From the NCBI RefSeq assembly GCF_020171655.1, contig NZ_JAIVAC010000002.1, positions 62,001 through 126,000 of the forward strand: a stretch of 64,000 nucleotides of DNA, given 5' to 3'. The DNA comes from Exiguobacterium aestuarii. GTDB lineage: Bacteria > Bacillota > Bacilli > Exiguobacteriales > Exiguobacteriaceae. A program made the translations under genes and the position numbers. Shown here one piece after another: positions 8,839 through 15,891 of the stretch (positions are counted from its first letter, which is position 1; each line of letters begins with the position of its first letter). The notes below the pieces were generated by a model. That model did no database searches, was not told the DNA's origin, and saw only the letters and a program-made list of their open reading frames with translations.

Positions 8839-8867
8839 ACTGTACCAAAGGTTTTTCGATGCGTCAA
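8839..8867 (-). promoter_or_regulatory. Sigma-A promoter of the phhA T-box leader
   Basis: TTGACG and TACAGT with a 17-nt spacer on the minus strand; the start site would be near 8832, about 315 nt before the phhA start codon. Confidence 0.7.
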
Positions 8868-8873
8868 CAAAAA

Positions 8874-8899
8874 ACAGTCTACGAATTTTCGTAGACTGT
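8874..8899 (-). terminator. Terminator of ung
   Basis: 12-bp stem ACAGTCTACGAA with its complement, followed on the minus strand by TTTTTTG; it overlaps the ung stop codon. Confidence 0.88.
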
Positions 8900-9576
8900 C
8901 AAAGACACCAATCGATCGGGGACTGTCCCCACTCGTTTAAAGCGTCATTCACTTGAGAAAACGGCTTCGAACCAAAGAATCCTCGGTGGGATGACAATGG
9001 ACTCGGATGAACGGACGTGAGCACTTTATGCTGCTCCCCAATCCATTTCATTTTCTTCTTGGCGTCATTCCCCCACAGGATAAATACAATCGGCTCTTCA
9101 CGACTCCCAAGCCGCTCAATCACCGAGTCGGTGAACTGTTCCCACCCTTTCCCACGATGCGAACCCGCCTTTCCCGCTTCGACCGTCAGCGCTGTGTTCA
9201 AGAGGAGGACTCCTTGTTTCGCCCACTTTTCTAAATTCCCACTCTTCGGAATGTCACATCCGACGTCATCCTTTAGTTCTTGAAAAATATTTCGTAACGA
9301 TGGCGGAAAACGCACCCCATCCTGTACAGAAAAACTGAGGCCATGCGCTTGGTTTGGTCCATGATACGGGTCTTGCCCTAAGATCACGCATTTCACGTCA
9401 CTGAATTTGGTATAGATAAAAGCGTTCCAAATGTCTTCACGGTTCGGATACACCGTCGTCTCTTCATACGCTTGATCGACGAATTGCTTCAACTGTTGGA
9501 AATAAGGTTGACTCATCTCGTCTTGGATGATGTCTGTCCAATCCCCAAGTAATCGACTCGATAACTGCTCTCCCAT
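8899..9576 (-). CDS. ung: Uracil-DNA glycosylase, family 1
   Basis: 225 aa from ATG at 9576; AAAGGGGAG just upstream supports this rather than the longer reading from 9621. The water-activating motif GQDPYHGPNQAHGL carries D69, the uracil pocket Phe-Ser follows (LSFSV), VFILWGNDA has the Asn that reads uracil, and HPSPLSSHRGFFG is the DNA-intercalating leucine loop. Length equals the family norm (about 225). It removes uracil from DNA in base-excision repair. Monocistronic, between two terminators. Confidence 0.97.
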   Translation of the reverse strand: MGEQLSSRLLGDWTDIIQDEMSQPYFQQLKQFVDQAYEETTVYPNREDIWNAFIYTKFSDVKCVILGQDPYHGPNQAHGLSFSVQDGVRFPPSLRNIFQELKDDVGCDIPKSGNLEKWAKQGVLLLNTALTVEAGKAGSHRGKGWEQFTDSVIERLGSREEPIVFILWGNDAKKKMKWIGEQHKVLTSVHPSPLSSHRGFFGSKPFSQVNDALNEWGQSPIDWCL

Positions 9577-9625
9577 TGCATACTCCCCTTTCCCTTTGTA
9601 TGATACCCAAAATGAGTGCATACAA

Positions 9626-9651
9626 AAAGACGAGTCGATCGACTCGTCTTT
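9626..9651 (-). terminator. Terminator of the azoreductase gene
   Basis: A perfect 26-nt palindrome (AAAGACGAGTCGA and its complement) followed by more T on the minus strand, directly after the azoreductase stop. Confidence 0.85.
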
Positions 9652-9655
9652 CGCA

Positions 9656-10291
9656 TTATACTGTTACTGCGCCTGCAACTTCTTTCGCAAGTGCTTCTGC
9701 TTTCGCTTTCGCGTCCGCAACGATTTCTTCGATTTTGTCTGGGTATTGGTTCATCCCTTCAACCGCTACCGTCGTCACTTCAGACACACCGACGAACGCG
9801 AGCGCTTGACGGAGGTATGCATCTGCAAAGTTAAGGTCAGTTCCTGTGTAGATCCCACCTGTTCCTTGGATGTGGATCGCTTGTTTGTTTTCAAGTAAGC
9901 CGACAGGACCTTGCTCTGTGTAACGGAACGTTTTACCTGCCATGAGGACGCTGTCGAGGAACATTTTCATGCGTGCCGGGAAGAAGAAGTTCCACATTGG
10001 CGTCGCGAATACATAAAGGTCCGCTTCCATGAACTTCTCGAGCATGCCGCTCATTGTGCCTACTTTTTTCGCTTCTACGTCAGTGAGTGCTTCGCCTGAT
10101 GCGAATTTGCCCCATGCGCTGAGCACGTCTCCATCGATTTCTTGTACATCGACATCGTAGAGTTCGATCGCTTCTACTTCGATTGATGCGTTTTCAGCCT
10201 TGAGCGTTGATACGAATGTTTCTGCAACTTGTTTGCTGTATGAAAGTTCAGTTGGTTTCGGGTTAGCCGATACATATAATACTTTAGTCAT
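9656..10291 (-). CDS. azoR: FMN-dependent NADH:quinone/azo reductase
   Basis: 211 aa from ATG at 10291, which follows TGGAGG; the longer reading to 10330 lacks a site. Flavodoxin-like fold with the phosphate loop YVSANPKPTELSYS at the N-terminus, then ATPMWNFFFPARMKMFLD and IQGTGGIYTG, hallmarks of the AzoR/AcpD family. These enzymes reduce quinones and azo compounds by two electrons and protect against electrophile stress. The MhqR-like regulator gene lies just upstream on the same strand; a terminator and a separate promoter intervene, which fits regulation in trans. Confidence 0.92.
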   Translation of the reverse strand: MTKVLYVSANPKPTELSYSKQVAETFVSTLKAENASIEVEAIELYDVDVQEIDGDVLSAWGKFASGEALTDVEAKKVGTMSGMLEKFMEADLYVFATPMWNFFFPARMKMFLDSVLMAGKTFRYTEQGPVGLLENKQAIHIQGTGGIYTGTDLNFADAYLRQALAFVGVSEVTTVAVEGMNQYPDKIEEIVADAKAKAEALAKEVAGAVTV

Positions 10292-10341
10292 CGTGTAATC
10301 CTCCATTTGGTAATCTCTAATTTTTTTCAATAACAGTTAGA

Positions 10342-10370
10342 ACTATATCATCTGTATATCTCATCGTCAA
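10342..10370 (-). promoter_or_regulatory. Promoter of azoR
   Basis: TTGACG and TATAGT with 17-nt spacing on the minus strand. The spacer GAGATATACAGATGATATAG region is AT-rich with weak symmetry and could hold the regulator's operator, but no clean dyad was found. Confidence 0.65.
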
Positions 10371-10401
10371 TTATTTTAACTTCAAGATATTAATGAAAAA
10401 A

Positions 10402-10426
10402 GCAACGGGCTTTATTTGCCCGCTGC
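10402..10426 (-). terminator. Terminator of the MarR-family gene
   Basis: GCAGCGGGC/GCCCGTTGC stem followed by TTTTTTC on the minus strand, overlapping the end of the coding region. Confidence 0.85.
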
Positions 10427-10843
10427 GTTATAACCGACTCGTTTCAATAACGAAATCAATTGTTCCGTCTCTTCATCGCTTAACGGTCCGTATATATCTT
10501 TAAAGATTTCGATGTGCTGTGGATAGACGACATCCATGAGCGCCTTCCCATCCTCTGTTAACGAGGCGTATGTGACGCGACGGTCGGACGGACAGGCGAT
10601 TCGTTCAATCAGCCCACGCTTTTCCAACTTGTCGATCACGTATGTCACGCTACCACTCGTAATCAAAATCTGGTCCCCGATTTGTTGTAACGGGGTATCT
10701 CCTCGTTTATACAAAACGGATAAAACACCGAACTCTGTTGAATTTAACTGGTGGCGTCGTAAATCTTCTTTCACACGATCGCTGATGGCATCCATCGTTC
10801 GTGCGAGAACGACCCATGCCTTCAATTCAAGGGATTCAATCAT
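10412..10843 (-). CDS. MarR-family regulator, MhqR-like
   Basis: 143 aa. Winged helix-turn-helix with the recognition part TSGSVTYVIDKLEKRGLIER and the wing CPSDRRVTYASLTEDG, flanked by dimerisation helices. The string is strikingly like B. subtilis MhqR (YkvE), the repressor of quinone-detoxifying genes including azoR2; the downstream azoreductase fits. One Cys sits just before the wing. MhqR and other DUF24/MarR sensors respond to quinones; whether this protein uses its Cys is not visible. Assignment from recall of the MhqR sequence. Confidence 0.8.
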   Translation of the reverse strand: MIESLELKAWVVLARTMDAISDRVKEDLRRHQLNSTEFGVLSVLYKRGDTPLQQIGDQILITSGSVTYVIDKLEKRGLIERIACPSDRRVTYASLTEDGKALMDVVYPQHIEIFKDIYGPLSDEETEQLISLLKRVGYNAAGK

Positions 10844-10898
10844 GTCGGTTTCACCTCAATTCGTTCATCATATATCACTAGTATAGCAGGACTTATGC

Positions 10899-10927
10899 AG
10901 TATAAGCCGGGAAAAATACTTCGTCAA
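10899..10927 (-). promoter_or_regulatory. Promoter of the MhqR-like gene
   Basis: TTGACG and TATACT with a 17-nt spacer on the minus strand, about 56 nt before the start codon. Confidence 0.65.
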
Positions 10928-11002
10928 GGAACTTCTTCATTGTCGCGTATGTCGGAAACGTTTAGAATGGTAGTATTGTGATTTTAAGAAAGGGTGGACC
11001 GT

Positions 11003-11377
11003 ATGCGTGAGTATTACGAAATTTCATTGACGATTAAACGGGAGTTTTTGCATGCTGTCATCGATTTGTTGAATCGGGAAGGCATCGCACCGGACTATGC
11101 GCTCGAAAAGGAAGGCGCGGTCTTTTTATTGTTCAATCATTTACCTTGGCCAAACGTGACCCGTGAACCGCACGCCGTGGAACGTTTCTTGTTGACGTTG
11201 AAGCGATCGGATTATTTATTCGTCAAAACGAAACGTAAATCACCGGTCCCTGACCATGAACCGGTCGCCTGCATGGGCGCCCTCGTTTCTCCGTTTCATG
11301 AACATCTGCGTATCGAACTCGCAGTGGATGAGTCTGAAGCGAGTCATTTAGATATGTCCGCATTCCGTCATTATTAA
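11003..11377 (+). CDS. Hypothetical protein, 124 aa
   Basis: ATG 11003 follows AAAGGGTGG; a GTG at 10994 would lie inside that site. The protein is soluble and mixed alpha/beta, without membrane segment or Cys cluster; it begins REYYEISLTIKREFLHAV and contains EGAVFLLFNHLPWPN. I do not recognise the family. It stands alone between a divergent regulator and a terminator. Confidence 0.7.
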   Translation: MREYYEISLTIKREFLHAVIDLLNREGIAPDYALEKEGAVFLLFNHLPWPNVTREPHAVERFLLTLKRSDYLFVKTKRKSPVPDHEPVACMGALVSPFHEHLRIELAVDESEASHLDMSAFRHY

Positions 11378-11393
11378 ACGAACGACATGTTCC

Positions 11394-11440
11394 AATCCCC
11401 ATGAAGATCAGCCGAAAGTGCTGACGATCATGGGGATTTT
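11394..11440 (+). terminator. Terminator after the 124-aa hypothetical gene
   Basis: Long imperfect stem AATCCCCATGAAGATCAGC with GCTGACGATCATGGGGATT and a trailing TTTTTT. Confidence 0.88.
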
Positions 11441-11508
11441 TTAGGAGTAATCGATTTCGCAGACGGGAATAAAGGACAGTATTCGAACCGAAAAGGAGAT
11501 ATGTTGGA

Positions 11509-12393
11509 ATGGACACAGTCATGTTAATCGTCAATCCATCCTCAGGAAAAGAATTGGGGGAACAACACGCGACACATGCCGAGGAAGTGTTGCGTGAACG
11601 ATATGGACACGTCGATGTCCGCTTCACGGAGAAAGAACAGGATGCGACGAACTTTGCACGAGAAGCAGCGGAAAAACAATATAAAGCCGTCATTGCGATG
11701 GGTGGAGACGGGACGTTGAACGAAGCGGTCACCGGACTTGCGGAAGCGCCTCATCGTCCTGATTTTGGACTCATCCCGCTCGGTACGGTCAATGACCTCG
11801 CCCGCGCACTTGGTGTACCAAATGATCCTAAAAAAGCGATTGAAGCTCTTCGTGATGCTGAACCGACACCGATGGATATCGGAAAATATGAGAACGGCTA
11901 TTTTATGAACGTCATTGCCATTGGTCTCATTGCCGAGGCGGTCGATGAAGTTAGCGTGGAAGAAAAGACAAAGTGGGGGCCATTCGCATATCTAATTGAA
12001 GGCGTGAAGGCGTTCCGCGAACATAGTCCTTATGCGTTGTCGATTGAAAGTGAGGACGGTCAATTTGATGGCGAAGCTTATCTCGTCGTCATCGCCTTGA
12101 CGAACTCGGTCGGAGGATTTGAGAATTTCGAACCGGACGCGCGACTGAATGACGGTCTATTGCACGTCTATATTTTTGAAGAACTCGGTCTAAAAGACGC
12201 ACTTCAATTAACGCCTGCCCTGTTCACAGGAAAATTAAAGGAAACGGACAGTGTCACGTCATTCTGTACGACACGGGTGAGCGTCAACTCGCCTGAATCC
12301 CTTCCTGTAAATGCAGACGGTGACACTGGTGGAACGTTGCCATTTACATTTGAAATTTTACCGAGTCATTTAAACGTATTGAAGCCCGTATAA
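11509..12393 (+). CDS. Diacylglycerol/lipid kinase family protein (DagK catalytic domain)
   Basis: 294 aa. N-terminal kinase domain with IVNPSSGK, the nucleotide-binding GGDGTLNEAV (65-74) and LGTVNDLARALG; C-terminal beta-rich domain with the family's NGYFMNVIAIGL and GLLHVYI. These enzymes phosphorylate lipids with ATP at the membrane face (DgkB, YegS, BmrU are relatives). AAAGGAG lies 12 nt before the ATG. Which lipid is used cannot be told, so no symbol is given. Confidence 0.88.
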   Translation: MDTVMLIVNPSSGKELGEQHATHAEEVLRERYGHVDVRFTEKEQDATNFAREAAEKQYKAVIAMGGDGTLNEAVTGLAEAPHRPDFGLIPLGTVNDLARALGVPNDPKKAIEALRDAEPTPMDIGKYENGYFMNVIAIGLIAEAVDEVSVEEKTKWGPFAYLIEGVKAFREHSPYALSIESEDGQFDGEAYLVVIALTNSVGGFENFEPDARLNDGLLHVYIFEELGLKDALQLTPALFTGKLKETDSVTSFCTTRVSVNSPESLPVNADGDTGGTLPFTFEILPSHLNVLKPV

Positions 12394-12450
12394 GAGAAGG
12401 ACTTTTATGAACGAAACCGAATGTTAACAAGCGAGAAAGGAGAATGACCT

Positions 12451-12975
12451 ATCAACATCTCGCTTGTTCCACTTACAACAGCATCCGACGAAATCGTCGA
12501 GACATTCAATCGCTGGAATAATGACCCACAAATCGTGCATTTGATTCGTCCGAGTCGGTCTGAAGAAGAATTGACCGCTCATTATGAGATGACGGTCGAA
12601 GATTTAGAGGATCGTCTTCTGACACATGATATTTTTCTCATTTATGCAGACGACCATCTCGTCGGCGAAATGAACGTCATGTATGACCCTCCTCATCTGT
12701 ACCGCCAAGAACCTGGTACGGCATGGCTCGGATTTGTTATCGGGGAATCCGTAGGACGTGGCAAAGGCGTGGGCACGGAGTCCCTTCGTTTGCTGGAGGA
12801 GAAACTGCGGGCGCAGGGGACTCCTCGCATGGAGCTCGGCGTGTTCGCCTTCAATCACGCGGCCCATCGTCTCTATTCGAAACTCGGTTATCAAGAAATC
12901 GGACGAATCGAGCACTTCACTTACTGGGACGGTCAATTCTGGTCCGACATCCGGATGGAAAAACGACTCAACTAA
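12451..12975 (+). CDS. GNAT-family acetyltransferase with apparent ATC start codon
   Basis: 174 aa if started at ATC 12451. The usual start codons give a protein beginning only at GTG 12535, without the first strand and helix of the GNAT fold and without a ribosome binding site. The reading frame stays open upstream to ATC 12451 and codes a normal GNAT beginning (ISLVPLTTASDEIVETFNRW); AAAGGAG at 12436-12442 sits 8 nt before this ATC. The ATG at 12444 is 1 nt from that site, in another frame that stops early. Core motif FVIGESVGRGKGVGTES binds acetyl-CoA; it may belong to the YokL/RimL-like group. A one-base sequencing or real indel near 12447 is the alternative. Confidence 0.75.
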   Translation: MNISLVPLTTASDEIVETFNRWNNDPQIVHLIRPSRSEEELTAHYEMTVEDLEDRLLTHDIFLIYADDHLVGEMNVMYDPPHLYRQEPGTAWLGFVIGESVGRGKGVGTESLRLLEEKLRAQGTPRMELGVFAFNHAAHRLYSKLGYQEIGRIEHFTYWDGQFWSDIRMEKRLN

Positions 12976-13006
12976 AAAGCCCTTTCACGTCACGTGAAAG
13001 GGCTTT
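12976..13006. terminator. Terminator between the GNAT and CBS-ACT genes
   Basis: 14-bp stem AAAGCCCTTTCACG with its complement, 3-nt loop; T-run on the minus strand side favours the CBS-ACT gene, and it lies between convergent genes. Confidence 0.85.
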
Positions 13007-13009
13007 GAC

Positions 13010-13645
13010 TTAGTTGTTCAAGTTCTCGACTTCGACGATTCGGAAGCCTTTTTGTTCAAGCTTGGCAACAACTTTGTTCTTCATGTCTTCTTCGCAATCC
13101 GGTGGTAACGTCACGAGTACGCGACGCAACACCTTACTTTTTGCATCAAGCGTCATCAAGCTTGCGATTGACGTATACTTGTTCACGATTTTTGTAATCT
13201 TCTCGAGCGCTCCTGCCTGTTCGCTCAAGGCAATCGTCAAGACGTAGCTACCTGTGTCACGACTCCATGCCTCCTCGAGCATCCCAAGCATCTTCCCGTG
13301 CGGAAGAATACCATAAAACTCATTGCTCTCATCTTTCAATACAGCAATGTATGGCAATTCTTTGATCGAGAAAAAGACTTCGAAGAAGCCGTCGGATTCA
13401 TGAACGTATTTTTGCGTATTTTTAATGAGCGTCATCACATTATCGTCCATGTTTTCCCCGTTCATTCCATGACGATAAATATGCATCTTATAAATGTTAC
13501 CGCGGAAAAATTTCCCCGTCTCGTCTAAAACAGGCACACAACGATATCCTGTTTCTTCAAGCGTATGAAGCGCTTCCCGCAATGTTGCCTTTTCACTGAT
13601 CGTGACAACATCTTTCTTCGGGATACATAAGCTATGCACTAACAT
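13010..13645 (-). CDS. CBS-pair and ACT domain protein (CbpA-like, possible c-di-AMP sensor)
   Basis: 211 aa. Residues 8-125 form two CBS motifs (REALHTLEETGYRCVPVLDE and the later LPYIAVLKDESNEFYGILPH); residues about 138-211 form an ACT domain (YVLTIALSEQAGALEKITKIV). This order and length match Listeria CbpA, a cyclic di-AMP-binding protein, as I recall it. A soluble regulatory protein is expected. GGGAGG precedes the ATG. Single gene with its own terminator. The ligand is inference from family likeness only. Confidence 0.75.
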   Translation of the reverse strand: MLVHSLCIPKKDVVTISEKATLREALHTLEETGYRCVPVLDETGKFFRGNIYKMHIYRHGMNGENMDDNVMTLIKNTQKYVHESDGFFEVFFSIKELPYIAVLKDESNEFYGILPHGKMLGMLEEAWSRDTGSYVLTIALSEQAGALEKITKIVNKYTSIASLMTLDAKSKVLRRVLVTLPPDCEEDMKNKVVAKLEQKGFRIVEVENLNN

Positions 13646-13767
13646 GCGTTTTCCTCCCAGCCAATAATAAAGTGGTCTACACCCTATTCATTATTATTCC
13701 CCAAATATGATGAACATCCTGCATACTTTTTCTGAAAAGTTATGAACACTTCTTGTAATCCTTGCAT

Positions 13768-13796
13768 TTGTCGGAATACGAAAAAGTCGTTATAGT
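13768..13796 (+). promoter_or_regulatory. Candidate promoter of pdxK
   Basis: TTGTCG and TATAGT spaced 17 nt, 36 nt before the pdxK start codon. Confidence 0.5.
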
Positions 13797-13831
13797 GAAA
13801 CTATCCAAACAGACAAAGGGGATGGACGATT

Positions 13832-14656
13832 ATGACGATGAAAAAAGCATTGACGATTGCCGGTTCTGATACGAGCGGCGGCGCGGGTATCCAAGCCGAC
13901 CTCAAAACGATGGAAGAACTCGGTGTGTACGGTATGACAGCTTTGACTGTCATTGTGGCACAAGATCCACATAACGCATGGAACCACGAAGTCTTTCCAA
14001 TCGACACGACATTGATTGAGAAACAAATCGATACGGTGCTCGCTGGGATCGGAGTCGATGCAGTGAAGACGGGAATGCTCCCGACACCTGAAATCATCGA
14101 ACTCGCAGCACGTAAGATTAAAGAATACGGAATCGAGAATGCCGTCGTCGACCCGGTCATGGCATGTAAAGGTGCGGATGAGATTCTTGACCCGAACGTT
14201 GCGGTCGCGATGCGTCAACATCTCGTACCAGTTGCAAAAATCATCACTCCAAACTTATTCGAGGCGCGTATGCTCGCTGGCCTCGATAAAACACCATCGA
14301 CGATGGACGAAATCAAAGAAGCGGCTCGTCTCATCCATGAGCTTGGCGCTGAAATCGTCATCGTCAAAGTCGGTGGCAAACTTGGTTTCGACACAGCATT
14401 CGACGTCTTGTATGACGGAAACGAATTCCGTCTACTTGAAAGTGAAAAAATCGAGCCTGCGTTCACACACGGCGGTGGATGCACGTTCTCTTCTGCCATC
14501 GCGGCTTCTCTCGCAAACGGCCATACGGTCGAAGAAGCGATTGAAATCGGAAAAGAATTTATCACAGAAGCAGTTCGTCACTCATTCCGTCTCAACCAAT
14601 ATGTCGGACCGACGAACCATACGGGATACCGTAAAAAAGTAGCAACACAATCGTAA
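13832..14656 (+). CDS. pdxK: Pyridoxine/pyridoxal kinase (HMP-kinase-like family)
   Basis: 274 aa, ribokinase fold. Starts KKALTIAGSDTSGGAGIQAD, has VKTGMLPT, VVDPVMACKGADE and the anion hole HGGGCTFSSA with a Cys near residue 217, the lid Cys-type active site of the Bacillus PdxK group. The sequence follows B. subtilis PdxK (formerly annotated ThiD) along its length, including NQYVGPTNH at the end. It phosphorylates vitamin B6 vitamers. HMP kinase activity in thiamine synthesis is the alternative reading. A terminator separates it from yojF. Confidence 0.88.
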   Translation: MTMKKALTIAGSDTSGGAGIQADLKTMEELGVYGMTALTVIVAQDPHNAWNHEVFPIDTTLIEKQIDTVLAGIGVDAVKTGMLPTPEIIELAARKIKEYGIENAVVDPVMACKGADEILDPNVAVAMRQHLVPVAKIITPNLFEARMLAGLDKTPSTMDEIKEAARLIHELGAEIVIVKVGGKLGFDTAFDVLYDGNEFRLLESEKIEPAFTHGGGCTFSSAIAASLANGHTVEEAIEIGKEFITEAVRHSFRLNQYVGPTNHTGYRKKVATQS

Positions 14657-14659
14657 ACA

Positions 14660-14690
14660 GATGACCCGGAACGTGACGTTTCGGGTCATC
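14660..14690 (+). terminator. Terminator after pdxK
   Basis: 14-bp stem GATGACCCGGAACG with CGTTTCGGGTCATC, 3-nt loop, followed by a weak CTTTCC run; readthrough into yojF is possible. Confidence 0.6.
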
Positions 14691-14711
14691 CTTTCCATTG
14701 GAGGGACAGAC

Positions 14712-15083
14712 GTGAAAGCGATTCAACCTGATCACATTCAGCAATATTTAGACAATCATGTCGCAACACCACTTTTCGTCCATGTCGAGACGACAAACGG
14801 TGCCTATGCGACACATAACGACCCGGACTTCCATAACGCCGGGATGTTTATCCGTAATGCCAAAATCGAATATAGCATCGGTCAAATCAAAGGAAATGGA
14901 CCTTACCGTGTTGGCTTAAAACTTGATCACGGCTGGCTCTATGTTGAAGGATTGACCGACTATGAGGTGCACGGCGAACAGTTACTACTCGCTGGTCACG
15001 ATCGTCTCGGTCGACTGGCGTGTGCGCTGCATATCGATATCAAACCGCTCCCACAAGGAGCATCGGAGGTGGAGAATCAATGA
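14712..15083 (+). CDS. yojF: YojF family protein (DUF1806)
   Basis: 123 aa from GTG at 14712, which follows GGAGGGA; the upstream ATG at 14661 lies within the terminator hairpin. Soluble, begins VKAIQPDHIQQYLDNHV and has GPYRVGLKLDHGWLYVEGL. The gene overlaps bshB2 by ATGA, exactly as yojF-yojG in B. subtilis, so a role alongside bacillithiol metabolism is likely although the biochemical function is unknown. Confidence 0.88.
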   Translation: MKAIQPDHIQQYLDNHVATPLFVHVETTNGAYATHNDPDFHNAGMFIRNAKIEYSIGQIKGNGPYRVGLKLDHGWLYVEGLTDYEVHGEQLLLAGHDRLGRLACALHIDIKPLPQGASEVENQ

Positions 15084-15730
15084 ATGGACCATTACTCGTC
15101 ATTTTCCCACACCCGGACGATGAAGCGTTCAGCTCGGCCGGAACGATCATCCAACATCGTCAAAAAGGACTCCCGGTCACGTATGTCTGCTTAACACTAG
15201 GCGAAATGGGACGCAACATGGGTTCCCCAATCTTTACGACGCGTGAGGAGCTCCCTAAAATTCGAAAGCATGAACTTGAAGAAGCTTGTCGGATGATGGG
15301 CATCGAAGACCTGCGCATGTGGGGACTTCGTGATAAAACCGTTGAATTTGAGGATGAGGCAGAGCTCGCTGGTCGCTTCCGCGCCTTGATTGACGAGGTG
15401 AAGCCGGAAACGGTCATCTCGTTCTATCCAGGATATGCCGTCCACCCGGACCATGAAGCGACAGCTCGTGCTGTCGTACGAGCACTTCAGGAGATGGGAG
15501 AGTCACGCCCTGAGTTTTTAGGTGTCGCCTTCGATCGTCGCACAGAAGAAGAACTCGGACAACCTCACGTGATCGTCGATGTGACGGAAGAGAGCGAGCA
15601 GAAAAAAGACTCCCTCTTTGCCCATCGTTCTCAGACGGAAGGTCTACTTCGCGCGATCGACAACGCAGAAAACGCCCACGTCATGGAGTTACTCCAACGT
15701 GAGCGCTTCTATCATTATCCGTTCTCATGA
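15080..15730 (+). CDS. bshB2: Bacillithiol biosynthesis deacetylase BshB2
   Basis: 216 aa from ATG at 15080 (GGAGGTGGAG upstream), overlapping the yojF stop. PIG-L/LmbE fold with the zinc motif HPDDE (11-15) and later YAVHPDHEA, whose His completes the metal site. The family removes the acetyl group from GlcNAc-malate, the second step of bacillithiol synthesis, and may hydrolyse bacillithiol conjugates. The pairing with yojF singles out BshB2 rather than BshB1. Its last codons overlap, tail to tail, a 30-codon gene on the other strand. Confidence 0.92.
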   Translation: MNGPLLVIFPHPDDEAFSSAGTIIQHRQKGLPVTYVCLTLGEMGRNMGSPIFTTREELPKIRKHELEEACRMMGIEDLRMWGLRDKTVEFEDEAELAGRFRALIDEVKPETVISFYPGYAVHPDHEATARAVVRALQEMGESRPEFLGVAFDRRTEEELGQPHVIVDVTEESEQKKDSLFAHRSQTEGLLRAIDNAENAHVMELLQRERFYHYPFS

Positions 15731-15817
15731 TTCATAGGCTAGACGAGTCATATAAAGCAATGCCCCAACGGTCCCAAGACCGATTAACGTTCCGAATACT
15801 ACAACGATTTGTCCCAT
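15725..15817 (-). CDS. Small hydrophobic membrane protein, 30 aa
   Basis: An open frame too short for normal gene finders starts at ATG 15817 after AGAGGTGAAAAC, a very good ribosome binding site. The peptide MGQIVVVFGTLIGLGTVGAL continues LYMTRLAYES: one membrane helix (about 3-22) with GxxxG-like glycines and a short positively charged tail inside, which predicts N-out orientation. It ends 6 nt inside the end of bshB2. I know no named homologue. Good site, helix and clean stop make a real gene likely. Confidence 0.65.
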   Translation of the reverse strand: MGQIVVVFGTLIGLGTVGALLYMTRLAYES

Positions 15818-15864
15818 GTTTTCACCTCTTCTAGACTGTACGAACAATTTCATTCATTGGTTTC

Positions 15865-15889
15865 AAACACGTGCCATTCGCACGTGTTT
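15865..15889. terminator. Terminator at the uppP end
   Basis: AAACACGTGC with its complement and a CATT loop; followed by TTTTTTT on the plus strand (serving bshB2 readthrough) and by TTTG on the minus strand (uppP). Confidence 0.75.
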
Positions 15890-15891
15890 TT

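Noticed and set aside
12444-12523. Short peptide frame starting at ATG 12444
   Set aside because: The ribosome site is one base away, too near, and the frame ends after 26 codons without any protein-like features; the overlapping GNAT frame explains the region.
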